DNA from: Gordonia otitidis NBRC 100426
GTDB taxonomy: Bacteria > Actinomycetota > Actinomycetes > Mycobacteriales > Mycobacteriaceae
Assembly: GCF_000248075.1 (NCBI RefSeq)
Contig: NZ_BAFB01000004.1
Location: forward strand, 1-55,272
Length of the DNA: 55,272 nt
Direction: 5' to 3'
Part shown: piece after piece, positions 41,893 through 52,941 of the stretch
Position numbering within the stretch: position 1 is the stretch's first letter
How the letters are laid out: each line of letters begins with the position of its first letter
The notes under the pieces: generated by a model
What the model was told of the DNA's origin: nothing
The model's input: the letters and a program-made list of their open reading frames with translations, nothing else
Database searches by the model: none
Program-made: the position numbers and the translations under genes

Positions 41893-42836
41893 GCCTGCTT
41901 GACGTTGCGCGCGATGACCTCGCGTGCCAGCGCGCGATACGCCTTGGCGCCCGCGGACTTCGGCGCCCACGACGTGATCGGTTCGCCTGCGACACTGGTC
42001 TCGGGGAACCGTACGGTGCGGGCGATGACCGTGTCGTACACCGCGTCGCCGAACACCTCGACGACGCGCGCCATCACCTCGCGCGAATGCAGGGTGCGGG
42101 CGTCGAACATGGTCACCAGGATGCCGCCGAGTGTCAGACGGAAGTTGAGGCGGTCACGCACCTTCTCGATGGTGTCGGTGAGCAATGCGAGACCACGGAG
42201 GCTGAAGTACTCGCACTCCATCGGAATGATGACGGTGTCGGCGCAGGCCAGCGCGTTCACGGTGAGCAGTCCCAGCGACGGCTGGCAGTCGATCAGCACG
42301 ACGTCGTAGCGGTCGAGAACCGGGTGCAGCGCCCTGCCGAGCGCCTGCTCGCGCCCGACTTCGCTGACGAGTTGGATCTCCGCTGCCGAGAGATCGATGT
42401 TCGACGGCAGCAGATCGAGGTTGTCGACGCGGGTGCGCATCAGCACATCCTCGATGGAGGCGTGGGGCGGCACCAGGAGGTTGTACACCGTCTCGTCGAG
42501 TTTGTGATGCGGCACACCGAGACCTGCCGACAACGCACCCTGCGGATCGAGGTCGACGAGAAGCACACGGCGCCCGTACTCGGCGAGCGCGGCACCGAGG
42601 TTGATGGTCGAGGTCGTCTTGCCGACGCCACCCTTCTGGTTGCACACGGCGATGACGGTCGCCGGTCCGTGCCTGTCGAGCACAGCGGGTGTCGGGACAT
42701 CACGGTAGGGACGTCCGGTCGGTCCGATCTCATCGTCGGCGTGTTCGGCTTCGTCCACGTCGAAACCGGGAGTCACATGAAGGCGGTACTGATCGTCGGC
42801 ATGACCCCCCGACCGCGGCGTACTCGGTGTGCTCAC
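41889..42836 (-). CDS. parA: ParA/Soj-family chromosome partitioning ATPase
   Basis: 315 residues from GTG 42836. The deviant Walker A is QKGGVGKTTSTINL (67-80), then VLLVDLDPQGALSAGLG and VVLIDCQPSLGLLTVNALACAD. GGILVTMFDARTLHSREVM and AGEPITSWAPKSAGAKAYRALA close the protein. The residues before 58 are a variable N-terminal extension. This is the Rv1708-type ParA placed with the condensin genes, distinct from the ParA of the oriC parAB operon. ScpA-coupled ParA may help nucleoid organisation, but its exact role is less studied. A 172-bp spacer separates it from xerD and probably holds its promoter. Confidence 0.93.
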   Translation of the reverse strand: MSTPSTPRSGGHADDQYRLHVTPGFDVDEAEHADDEIGPTGRPYRDVPTPAVLDRHGPATVIAVCNQKGGVGKTTSTINLGAALAEYGRRVLLVDLDPQGALSAGLGVPHHKLDETVYNLLVPPHASIEDVLMRTRVDNLDLLPSNIDLSAAEIQLVSEVGREQALGRALHPVLDRYDVVLIDCQPSLGLLTVNALACADTVIIPMECEYFSLRGLALLTDTIEKVRDRLNFRLTLGGILVTMFDARTLHSREVMARVVEVFGDAVYDTVIARTVRFPETSVAGEPITSWAPKSAGAKAYRALAREVIARNVKQA

Positions 42837-43008
42837 GTACCCGCCTTCCTCACTGATCGTGGTCGTGCTCGCAGATCCTCGGCCCGCCGGAGATGATCCC
42901 CGAGTGTGTCGTGCGTTGGGGAATTGCTCGTAGAGAAGCCGCTTGTCAGCCTAGTAGGTCGCCGCGCCGATCCCGCGGAGCATCGCCGCAACGACCTCGT
43001 CTCGGCGC

Positions 43009-43952
43009 TCAGCGCGCCCGTGGATGGGCCGTGGCATACACCTCGCGCATCGTGTTGACCGTGACGAGTGTGTACACCTGGGTCGTCGTGACCGACGCAT
43101 GTCCGAGTAACTCCTGCACCACCCGGACGTCGGCGCCACCGTCGAGGAGATGAGTCGCGAAGGAATGTCGCAGAGTGTGTGGTGACACGGCTGTGCCTAC
43201 GCCCGCGCGCTCGGCGGTGTCGGCGAGTACCTGCCATGCGCCCTGGCGCGTGAGCCTGCCACCTCTGGCGTTGAGGAACAATGCGGGTGTCGACCGCGCC
43301 ACGAGCGCGGGTCTGCCGCGCACGAGGTAGGCCTCGATGGCCTCCACTGCTGGTCCACCGACCGGAACGAGCCGTTCTTTTCCCCCCTTGCCGCGCAGCA
43401 GCACCGTACGGGCGTCCGTATCGAGATCGTCGACGTCGAGCGACGTCGCCTCGGAGATCCGTGCTCCGCAGCTGTAGAGGAGTTCCAGTAGGGCGCGGTC
43501 GCGCAGAGCGCGCGGATGATCACCTGCACCTGCGGTGTCGAGGATCGCGACGACGTCCTCGACGGGCAGCGCCTTGGGAAGTCGTCGGGCCGGCCGGGGC
43601 GGCCGGACACCGTGGGCCACGTCGCCGGGCACGACGCCCTCGGCCGCGGCGAACTTGTGAAAGCCTCTGGTGGCCACGAGGGTTCGTGCAACCGAACTGT
43701 CCGCCAGTGGCATGGTCCCTGCTGCGGCGTCGCCACGACGCAGGTCGACGAGGAACTCACGGACGTCGTTCTCGGTGACCTCCGCGAGGTCGGCGATCCC
43801 ACGATCGGTGAGATAGCGCCGGTAACGGTCGAGGTCACGACCGTAGGACGCGAGTGTGTTCGCCGCCATGCCACGCTCGACGGTGAGGTGATCGAGGTAT
43901 CTCGTCACCACGTCGTCCACGGTGCGGCCGACTCCCTGCGCGGTATCCGTCC

Positions 43953-43956
<4 letters not shown>
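43009..43956 (-). CDS. xerD: Tyrosine recombinase XerD
   Basis: 315 residues from GTG 43956, overlapping the NUDIX stop (GTGA). The N-terminal SAM-like DNA-binding domain has [23 protein letters not shown]. The catalytic domain shows Arg in [15 protein letters not shown], the beta-hairpin Lys in [50 protein letters not shown] with the His-x-x-Arg pair, His and nucleophile Tyr near 295. Length fits XerD (about 300). With XerC it resolves chromosome dimers at dif during division. This position, between the NUDIX and parA genes, is its conserved site in Mycobacteriales and does not indicate a mobile element. Confidence 0.94.
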
Positions 43957-46405
<2,449 letters not shown>

Positions 46406-46566
46406 TCAGGCCGGAAAACCTGTTGACCTACGGGACTCCAGGGTAACACCCATCGCCGGTTCGGCGCTCCGCCACACCGGGCGGGGTCGCGGACGGACTG
46501 TGATCCTCGTCGTTCTCGGGGTGTCCTCCGGGACGACGACCGGCCCGCAGGCGCCGATTTCGGAGA

Positions 46567-47508
46567 TCAGGTCGACGGGCGATCGTTTGCCGGCGCCCCG
46601 ACGGTGATGGCCTTGGCGCCGGCTCCGGTGCCGTACGCACCGGTGCGACCCTTCTTCTCCTCCTGGAGAACCAGGATCGAGGTGATGCGCCCCGTCTGCT
46701 GATCGATGTTGTCGACGGTCGACACGGCGTTGCCGAGGCCCGGATCGGCTCGGACGACCGCGATCGGGGAACCGCCGTCGGTCGAACCGGTCCGACCGAG
46801 CAGCGCACCACCGTCACCGCGGCCCGACAGCGCTGCCGCGAAGCGACCGACGAGAGCTCCCTGCGCTCCGGAGTCCTTTGGGTAGCCACCACCGGTGACC
46901 ACCACCGCGAGGTCGGCAGGTGCCGGGCCCGCACCGTCGTAGTCGATGAATCCGCCGTCGTGCAGTGCCTGAAGCCCGGTACGCCGGTCGTCGGCCGATG
47001 CCGCACCCTTGCCGCCACGATCGAGCGTCAACGCACCGAGCAGGTCGCCTGCCCGTCCACCGGAGTCGACGAGTTCGGCGCGCAGCGTCGATCCTGGAGG
47101 AATCGTCTGGTCGATGATCGTCGACAGCTGCTCGGACTTCTGGTCGGAGACGAACTGCTGGGTCAGACCGATCTGGCCCGATACCTTCGCTCCCGCGCCA
47201 CCGATCGCGTCCTTGACGGCGGCGACGTCGGTGTCAGACGCGCCGGGTGCGGTGACCACCAGAACCGAGTCACCACGCAGTGCCCCGGCGATCACGCGAC
47301 CGGTGATTGCGGTGTCGAAGCTGTTGGCGCTGTTGAGCTGATCATTGAGTTGATCACGCTCGTCCTGCAACGCGCCGATGCGATCACGGCTGGTGCCGGT
47401 CAACGAGTTCATCCTGTCGCCGACGAAGCCCGAGCCGATGAACAGGCCCAACGCGAGTGCCAGAAACACCGCGGCGAGCGAGATCGCATGCTGACGAACG
47501 GAAATCAT
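46567..47508 (-). CDS. mctB: Outer-membrane copper-transport protein MctB family
   Basis: 313 residues. It begins MISVRQHAISLAAVFLALALGLFIGSG, a single N-terminal membrane helix, then a coiled-coil stretch (LQDERDQLNDQLNSAN). A long alpha/beta part follows with VLVVTAPGASDTDVAAVKDAIGGAGAKV, and ITSILVLQEEKKGRTGAYGTG sits near the C-terminus. This is the DUF3186/MctB family of Rv1698 in M. tuberculosis, linked to copper tolerance and described as a channel-forming outer-membrane protein, although predicted topology is a tail outside one helix. It is 3 bp after steA, and SteA/MctB are neighbours throughout the order. No copper-box operator is visible. Confidence 0.9.
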   Translation of the reverse strand: MISVRQHAISLAAVFLALALGLFIGSGFVGDRMNSLTGTSRDRIGALQDERDQLNDQLNSANSFDTAITGRVIAGALRGDSVLVVTAPGASDTDVAAVKDAIGGAGAKVSGQIGLTQQFVSDQKSEQLSTIIDQTIPPGSTLRAELVDSGGRAGDLLGALTLDRGGKGAASADDRRTGLQALHDGGFIDYDGAGPAPADLAVVVTGGGYPKDSGAQGALVGRFAAALSGRGDGGALLGRTGSTDGGSPIAVVRADPGLGNAVSTVDNIDQQTGRITSILVLQEEKKGRTGAYGTGAGAKAITVGAPANDRPST

Positions 47509-47511
47509 TGC

Positions 47512-48699
47512 CTACCTGTTCCAGACCCCGCGGGCCCACTCGACCAGTTGATCCCATTGGGCGACGACCCAGTCGGTCACCTCGCCGCCCATGCTCGACA
47601 ACACGACAGCTGCGATCACCGCGATCAGAGCAGCGAGGACGACGAACGCCACCGCTGCGGCCGACACGCGGCTGCGGTACAGCGTCGCAACAGCTTTCGC
47701 GTCGACGAGCTTCGGACCGACCTTCATGCGTGTGAGGAATGTCGACGGGTTGCTCTCACGGCGCGAACGATCGAAGAAGTCGTCGAGAGTACCGCCGTAG
47801 CCGACCGTGACAATCAAATCGGCGCCGTGATAGTCGGCGAGCAGCAACGCAAGATCCGACGCCGAGCCCGCCGCCGGGAATGTCGTTGCCCCGATGCCCA
47901 GATCCTGAATGCGCTCCAGGCCCGCAGCGTGTCCGTCAGTGTCGGCCGGAAGAACCAGTTGCGCACCGCATTTGAGTGTCGCCACCTTCATCTCCTCGGG
48001 GTCGCCGACGATCACCGATGGTTTGTAGCCGGCCTTCGTCAACGTGTCGGCACCGGCGCCGACACCGATGATCACCGGCGAGTACTCCTTGATGAACGGC
48101 TTGAGCGCGCGAAGATCCGCTGCGCGATCGGGCCCGTCCGCGACGATCACGACGTGCTTGCCGACCAGCGAGACATCGATGTCGGGCACTCCGACACCGT
48201 CGATCAGCAGCGGGGACTCGCTGCGAATGAACTCGATCGTGTTGCCGGAGAAGGCCTCCAGATGATCGACGAGGCCTGTCTTGGCCTCGATCATCATGTC
48301 CGCGATTTCGTGCTCGTCGAGCGTGGTGCCGCGGGCGAGTCGTCGTTCACCGACGAACACCTTGCCGTCGTCGACGCGCAGTTTCGCACCGTCCTTGACC
48401 CGCTTGAACACTTCGGGTCCGACCTCGTCGACCAGCACGATCCCCGCCCCGACCAGCACTTCCGGTCCGAGGTTGGGATACCGCCCGCTGATCGAGCGCG
48501 AGGCATTGACCACCGCGACGACATTGGCTTCGACCAGCGCGTCGGCAGTGACACGATCGAGGTCGACCTCGTCGAGAATGGCGATATCCCCCGGCCCGAT
48601 CCGGTCGAGCAGACGGCGTGTGTTCTTGTCGATCCTGGCGATACCGGACACGCCAGGCAGTTCTTCGGAGTTACGTGCGAGCAGTGCGGGCATCTTCAT
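47512..48699 (-). CDS. steA: SteA, cytokinetic ring-associated membrane protein
   Basis: I start at ATG 48699 (395 aa), giving MKMPALLARN, which aligns with the start of Rv1697; upstream residues in frame are unlike the family. Conserved blocks are GIARIDKNTRRLL, RYPNLGPEVLVGAGIVLVDE, FVGERRLARGTTLDEHEIADMM, FSGNTIEFIRSESPLLIDGVGVPDID, VIIGVGAGADTLTKAGYKP and VLPADTDGHAAGLERIQDLG, a thiamin-pyrophosphokinase-like fold. One transmembrane helix lies near 345-367, followed by a short tail. SteA acts with SteB in cell separation in Corynebacterium; in this order the SteB counterpart position is taken by MctB. Confidence 0.92.
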   Translation of the reverse strand: MKMPALLARNSEELPGVSGIARIDKNTRRLLDRIGPGDIAILDEVDLDRVTADALVEANVVAVVNASRSISGRYPNLGPEVLVGAGIVLVDEVGPEVFKRVKDGAKLRVDDGKVFVGERRLARGTTLDEHEIADMMIEAKTGLVDHLEAFSGNTIEFIRSESPLLIDGVGVPDIDVSLVGKHVVIVADGPDRAADLRALKPFIKEYSPVIIGVGAGADTLTKAGYKPSVIVGDPEEMKVATLKCGAQLVLPADTDGHAAGLERIQDLGIGATTFPAAGSASDLALLLADYHGADLIVTVGYGGTLDDFFDRSRRESNPSTFLTRMKVGPKLVDAKAVATLYRSRVSAAAVAFVVLAALIAVIAAVVLSSMGGEVTDWVVAQWDQLVEWARGVWNR

Positions 48700-48785
48700 G
48701 CACCACATGATTGACCGTGCACCGCGACTCCACGTGGAGGCGCGCCGCAACATGGGCAACTTTTGTCACACGAGTATCACGCGTC

Positions 48786-50558
48786 TCAGCGCTTCTGGCG
48801 GTCGCCCTTCGTCTTCTCCGCATCGGCCGTGGCCAGCAACTCCTCGGCATGTGCGCGCCCGGTGTCGGATTCGCCGGGCCCGGCCAGCATGCGCGCCAAC
48901 TCGGCGATGCGTGCGTCACGGTCGAGTGTGCGCACCGTGCTCGTCTGCGCACGTTCTCCGGTCGTGGACGTCTTGCCGATCACGAGGTGGTTGTCGGCGA
49001 AGGCTGCGACCTGCGGCAGATGCGTCACGACGATGACCTGGTGTGCCCGCGCGAGTCCTGCCAGTCTGCGTCCGATCTCGACCGCAGCCCGACCGCCGAC
49101 GCCCGCATCGACCTCGTCGAACACCATGACCGAGCCCGAGGTCGGCTCCGCGAGAACCACTTCGAGTGCCAGCATCAGGCGCGAGAGCTCACCGCCGGAC
49201 GCCGATTTCGCGATCGGCTGCGGGTCGGCACCAGAGTGCGCGACGAGCGCGAACTCCGCGCGATCAGCACCGACGGTTCCTGCGTGACAGGTCACACCGT
49301 CGACAGTGATCGCCAATCGGTCGTCGGAGCCGGCCACATCGTCGGTCACGTCAACCGAGAGTGCGGCGTCGCCCATCGCGAGCCCCTTCAGCTCCTTGGA
49401 GACTTTGGTGGACATGGATTTCGCCGCCTTGCGCCGAAGGGCCCGCAAGGTCGACGCTGCCGCCTCGACGTCGGCTCGCGCCGTCGCCGCCGCCGCCTCG
49501 AGTTCGTCGATCGACCCCTGTGGATCGTCGATCTCCGAGAGCCGACGCTCCGCGGTCTCACGCCACTCGATCACGCCGTCGATGTCGGGGGCGTACTTGC
49601 GGACCAGAGCCTTGAGTTCGCCCTGCCTGCTCAGCAGTTTGTCGAGTTCGTCGGCGTCGCTGGGGAGTCCCGACAGAAACGACGACAACTCGTCGCCGAT
49701 GTCGGTGACCACCGTCAGAGTTTCCGACACCCGGTCGGCCAGACTCCGCAGTTGCGCGTCGGCCGCCGACTCGAGCAACGTGCGCACCTGCCCGAGCCCG
49801 TCGACGACCGATCCTCCCTCACCGGCGACGATGTCGTGCGATCCGAGGGCAGCAGACCGGATCGACTCGAGATCGGACAGGCGCCGAATGGTTTCGGCAA
49901 GTGCGTCGTCTTCCCCGGGTTGCGGGTCGACAGCCGCGATCTCGTCGATACCGAAGCGCAGCCGATCGGCCTCCTGCGCGAGCTCACGATGATTGGCACG
50001 TCTCTCGTCGAGCTCGTCGAGCACCCTTACCCATTGCTCGCGCGCCGTGCGATAGCGAGCCACGGCCGACGCCGCGCGATCACCGGCGAAGCTGTCGAGC
50101 GCATCGCGCTGGTGATCCGGGCGCAACAGACGCAGCTGGTCGTTCTGGCCGTGAATCGTCAGCAACGCACCCGTGAACCTGCCCATGACGCCAACCGGAA
50201 CCGAGCGCCCGCCGAGATGTGCGCGCGACCGACCGTCGGACCCCACAGTCCGCACCGCGATCACCGAACCGTCGTCGTCGAGTTCTGCGCCCGACGACTC
50301 GACGATGTCGGCCACGTCGGCGCGTGTTGCCTCGTCGGCGGAGTCGGCGAGGCGGAAACGTCCTTCGACAGTGGCTTTCTGGCTTCCCGAGCGCACCCTC
50401 CCGGCGTCGGCGCGAGCACCGGACAGCAGTCGAAGGCTGCTGACGATCATCGTCTTGCCCGCACCGGTCTCGCCGGTCAGCACGGTGAAGCCCGGCGTGA
50501 ACTGTGCAGCGGCTCGGTCGATGACGCCCAGGCCGGAGATCGAGAGCTCTTCGAGCAC
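48786..50558 (-). CDS. recN: DNA repair protein RecN
   Basis: 590 residues. SMC-like architecture: Walker A TGETGAGKTMIVSSL (28-42), a long central coiled coil (about 150-370, LDELDERRANHRELAQEADRLRF and later), then SGGELSRLMLALEVVL (signature), VMVFDEVDAGVGG (Walker B) and QVIVVTHLPQVAAFADNH. RecN aligns double-strand-break ends for repair. The protein ends with a charged tail (DAEKTKGDRQKR). It starts 9 bp after nadK. I looked for a mycobacterial SOS operator upstream and found none in the short nadK-recN gap, so any SOS control would act at the operon start. Confidence 0.95.
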   Translation of the reverse strand: MLEELSISGLGVIDRAAAQFTPGFTVLTGETGAGKTMIVSSLRLLSGARADAGRVRSGSQKATVEGRFRLADSADEATRADVADIVESSGAELDDDGSVIAVRTVGSDGRSRAHLGGRSVPVGVMGRFTGALLTIHGQNDQLRLLRPDHQRDALDSFAGDRAASAVARYRTAREQWVRVLDELDERRANHRELAQEADRLRFGIDEIAAVDPQPGEDDALAETIRRLSDLESIRSAALGSHDIVAGEGGSVVDGLGQVRTLLESAADAQLRSLADRVSETLTVVTDIGDELSSFLSGLPSDADELDKLLSRQGELKALVRKYAPDIDGVIEWRETAERRLSEIDDPQGSIDELEAAAATARADVEAAASTLRALRRKAAKSMSTKVSKELKGLAMGDAALSVDVTDDVAGSDDRLAITVDGVTCHAGTVGADRAEFALVAHSGADPQPIAKSASGGELSRLMLALEVVLAEPTSGSVMVFDEVDAGVGGRAAVEIGRRLAGLARAHQVIVVTHLPQVAAFADNHLVIGKTSTTGERAQTSTVRTLDRDARIAELARMLAGPGESDTGRAHAEELLATADAEKTKGDRQKR

Positions 50559-50567
50559 TGCTCCCCC

Positions 50568-51620
50568 TTATGCCTGTCGTCCGCGCCAGCCGGTCACCGG
50601 CAGGTCGAACTTGGTCACGAGACGGTCGGCGAACGGATCGGAGTCGATGCGCACCCAGAGCACCGACCGATCGCTGCGAACCACTTCAACGCGCCCGCCC
50701 GCAGGTACGTAGATCTGACGACGTCCGTCGCACAGGGCGATCGCCGACCGTCCGTGCTTGTCGATCTCCACGGCTATCCGCGACCTCGGACTGGTGACCA
50801 TCGGGCGTGCGAAGAGCGCGTGTGCATTGCTGGGAACAATCAGGATCGCCTCGAGATCGGGCCACATCACCGGACCGCCCGCAGAGAACGCATACGCCGT
50901 CGATCCTGTCGGAGTCGACACGAGCACACCGTCGGCACCGAACGCCGACACCGGCCGACCATCGACCTCTGTCACCAGTTCCAGCACGCCGTTGTTGGTC
51001 CGGTTGAGAATCGCAACCTCGTTGAGCGCCCAGCTGCGACGCACATCGCCGGGGCGGGCTGGATTGGTGATGGAGATGTCGAGGGTCATGCGCGGTTCGA
51101 CACGGTAGTCGCGTGCGATGAGCTGCGCCATGACGTCGTCGATCCGATTGGCCTCGGCCTCCGCGAGGAATCCGATGTGGCCCAGGTTGATCCCGAGGAC
51201 GGGAACACCTGCGGGATAGGCGAGTTCCGCTGCGCGCAGAAACGTCCCGTCGCCACCGAGGACGATGACCACCTCGCACCCGACGGCTGATTCTGGCTCG
51301 CCCATCGCCACGGTGACGTCGACGCCCAGTTCCCGTAGGCCCTCGATGTCGAGGGGGTGGCTCGGTGGCCGCCGCGGACCGTGATGGGTTTCTGACTGCT
51401 CGGCCGGGTCTTCCGGGTCACGATCATCCGGTTCGGGGTCGTCCTGTGTCGCGGGATTGTCGGCTGTGAGGTCGTGGTCGATGATGCGTAAACCGACACC
51501 CGCGGCAGCGCAGTGGCGTGCGATCGACTCGACCGTACGAGTCACCACGGCCCGGCCGGTGTGCGCCACCACCATGAACTCACGCTGACCGGATGTGGCG
51601 ACCACCGATTCGTTGATCAC
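50568..51620 (-). CDS. nadK: NAD kinase with an acidic insertion
   Basis: 350 residues. NAD kinase motifs are VVAHTGRAVVTRTVESIARH, GGDGTFLRAAELA (122-134), LGINLGHIGFLAEAEANRIDD, WALNEVAILNRTNNGVLEL, and DGVLVSTPTGSTAYAFSAGGPV. VPSNAHALFARPMV and VTGWRGRQA end the protein. It makes NADP from NAD using ATP or polyphosphate. Compared with the Rv1695-type enzyme, about 35 extra residues lie between the first beta-alpha unit and LDIEGLRELG (52-90), rich in Asp, Glu and Pro and then His/Arg. The insertion is outside the active-site motifs. The gene is 59 bp after tlyA and 9 bp before recN. Confidence 0.95.
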   Translation of the reverse strand: MINESVVATSGQREFMVVAHTGRAVVTRTVESIARHCAAAGVGLRIIDHDLTADNPATQDDPEPDDRDPEDPAEQSETHHGPRRPPSHPLDIEGLRELGVDVTVAMGEPESAVGCEVVIVLGGDGTFLRAAELAYPAGVPVLGINLGHIGFLAEAEANRIDDVMAQLIARDYRVEPRMTLDISITNPARPGDVRRSWALNEVAILNRTNNGVLELVTEVDGRPVSAFGADGVLVSTPTGSTAYAFSAGGPVMWPDLEAILIVPSNAHALFARPMVTSPRSRIAVEIDKHGRSAIALCDGRRQIYVPAGGRVEVVRSDRSVLWVRIDSDPFADRLVTKFDLPVTGWRGRQA

Positions 51621-51679
51621 CTGGTTCCTTAAGTTCGTAGGTGCAGTTACGTCATACCGAGTTCACGATGAGGGAAAGC

Positions 51680-52615
51680 TCAGCGAGGTCCCTCGTCCAC
51701 GGCCCGGTGGATCATCTCCCACAACCGACCGTCGCCTTCGCCCTCGCCATTCTCCTCGACAGTATCGTCTGCGCGAGCGGCGGGCCTCGACCGGTGTGCA
51801 TCGGTGTGACGCTCACCGGTTGGGCGCTCGTCGAAGCGGTATTCGGCGCTGTCATTCTCGTCGGGTCGGTAAGTGAGCCACAAGAAGTACTCGACGTTGC
51901 CGGACGGCCCCGGCAGCGGACTGGCCACGACGTCCCTGGTCATCAGACCCAGGGATGCTGCGTCGCGTGCCACCCGATACACAGCTTCGGCACGCAGCCG
52001 GGGATCGCGCACCACGCCGCCAGAACCGACTCTCTCCTTACCCACCTCGAACTGCGGTTTCACCATGGGCAGCAGGTCGGCGCCCGGCCGCACACTCGCC
52101 GCGAATGCCGGAAGCACCAGTGACAGAGAGATGAAGGAGAGATCGGCGACGACGATGTCCACGAGTCCGCCGATGTCCTCGCCGCGCAGATGCCGCACGT
52201 TCGTGCGGTCGTGTACGTCGACGCGCTCGTCGCTCTGCAGGCGCCAGACGAGCTGCCCGTAGCCGACGTCGACCGCAACTACCTCACTGGCTCCCCGCCG
52301 CAGCAGTACGTCGGTGAAACCGCCGGTGGACGCGCCCGCGTCGAGACACCGTTTGCCGGACACCGTGAGCCCTTGCGGTTCGAATCGTTCGAGCGCACCG
52401 AGCAGCTTGTGCGCACCACGCGAAGCCCAGTCGTCGCGAGGACCGTCATCGGACACGACGATCGGCGTGTCGCGCGAGACGTTGGTGGCCGGCTTCGCGG
52501 CGAGGACACCGTTGACTGTGACCTGCCCGGCCTCGATGAGCTCGCGCGCCTGCTCACGCGAGCGCGCGAGCTTTCGGCGGACGAGTTCTGCGTCGAGCCG
52601 TGCGCGCGCGGCCAC
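51680..52615 (-). CDS. tlyA: rRNA 2'-O-methyltransferase / TlyA
   Basis: 311 residues from GTG 52615. An S4 RNA-binding domain (LDAELVRRKLARSREQARELIEAGQVTVNGV in blocks) is followed by an FtsJ-like methyltransferase: WASRGAHKLLGALE (first catalytic Lys), CLDAGASTGGFTDVLLRRGA (SAM binding), VVADLSFISLSLVLP, LPMVKPQFEVGKERVGSGGVV (catalytic Lys) and SPLPGPSGNVEYFLWL (catalytic Glu). TlyA methylates 16S C1409 and 23S C1920, and its loss gives capreomycin resistance in mycobacteria. About 55 C-terminal residues (from DENDSAEYRFDERPTG) extend beyond the usual enzyme and look disordered. Confidence 0.95.
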   Translation of the reverse strand: MAARARLDAELVRRKLARSREQARELIEAGQVTVNGVLAAKPATNVSRDTPIVVSDDGPRDDWASRGAHKLLGALERFEPQGLTVSGKRCLDAGASTGGFTDVLLRRGASEVVAVDVGYGQLVWRLQSDERVDVHDRTNVRHLRGEDIGGLVDIVVADLSFISLSLVLPAFAASVRPGADLLPMVKPQFEVGKERVGSGGVVRDPRLRAEAVYRVARDAASLGLMTRDVVASPLPGPSGNVEYFLWLTYRPDENDSAEYRFDERPTGERHTDAHRSRPAARADDTVEENGEGEGDGRLWEMIHRAVDEGPR

Positions 52616-52671
52616 TCAGTCGGTCCTCGACGTTCGGGAGCTCGATGATCGAATCGAGCGACGGTCACCCC

Positions 52672-52929
52672 TCATCGGGGATCCACCTCTGCCAGTGCAG
52701 CGGTGAGGACATCGTGAGCCTGCTCGAGCAGTTCGCTCTGCCGCGCGAGCGCAGCGAGGTCGAAAGTGTCGCCTGCCTGCTCACGGATCACGTCGACCTC
52801 GTTCAGCAGCAAACGAACAGTTTCGCCGACAGGGATCTGCGGCTCGGGCACCGCATACTCGGTGGATGGTCGCGCTCCCGGCATGAGGTGTGGTCCGGGA
52901 ACCGGGGTGTTCTGGTGCTCGTCGTTCAT
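52672..52929 (-). CDS. Conserved small hypothetical protein (Rv1693 position)
   Basis: 85 residues: a Pro-rich, probably disordered first half (EHQNTPVPGPHLMPGARP) and an amphipathic helical second half (VRLLLNEVDVIREQAGDTFDLAALARQSELLEQAHDVLTAALAEVD as continuous helices). It sits exactly where Rv1693 lies in M. tuberculosis, between the HAD phosphatase and tlyA genes, 12 bp after the former and 56 bp before the latter. The length and helical second half suit a small conserved Mycobacteriales protein with no known function. There are no cysteines, membrane segment or signal peptide. Confidence 0.8.
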   Translation of the reverse strand: MNDEHQNTPVPGPHLMPGARPSTEYAVPEPQIPVGETVRLLLNEVDVIREQAGDTFDLAALARQSELLEQAHDVLTAALAEVDPR

Positions 52930-52941
52930 GACACGACCACG

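Noticed and set aside
46960..48714. 584-codon plus-strand frame opposite mctB and steA
   Set aside because: No recognisable domain, and both opposite-strand genes are conserved at this locus in Mycobacteriales.
50540..50580. SOS operator upstream of recN
   Set aside because: The nadK-recN gap is only 9 bp and no TCGAAC-N4-GTTCGA-type palindrome is present in or near it.
48711..51290. 859-codon open frame on the plus strand opposite recN and nadK
   Set aside because: It crosses two well-supported genes on the other strand; its composition (Arg/Asp/His-rich, no domains) is that of an antisense shadow.
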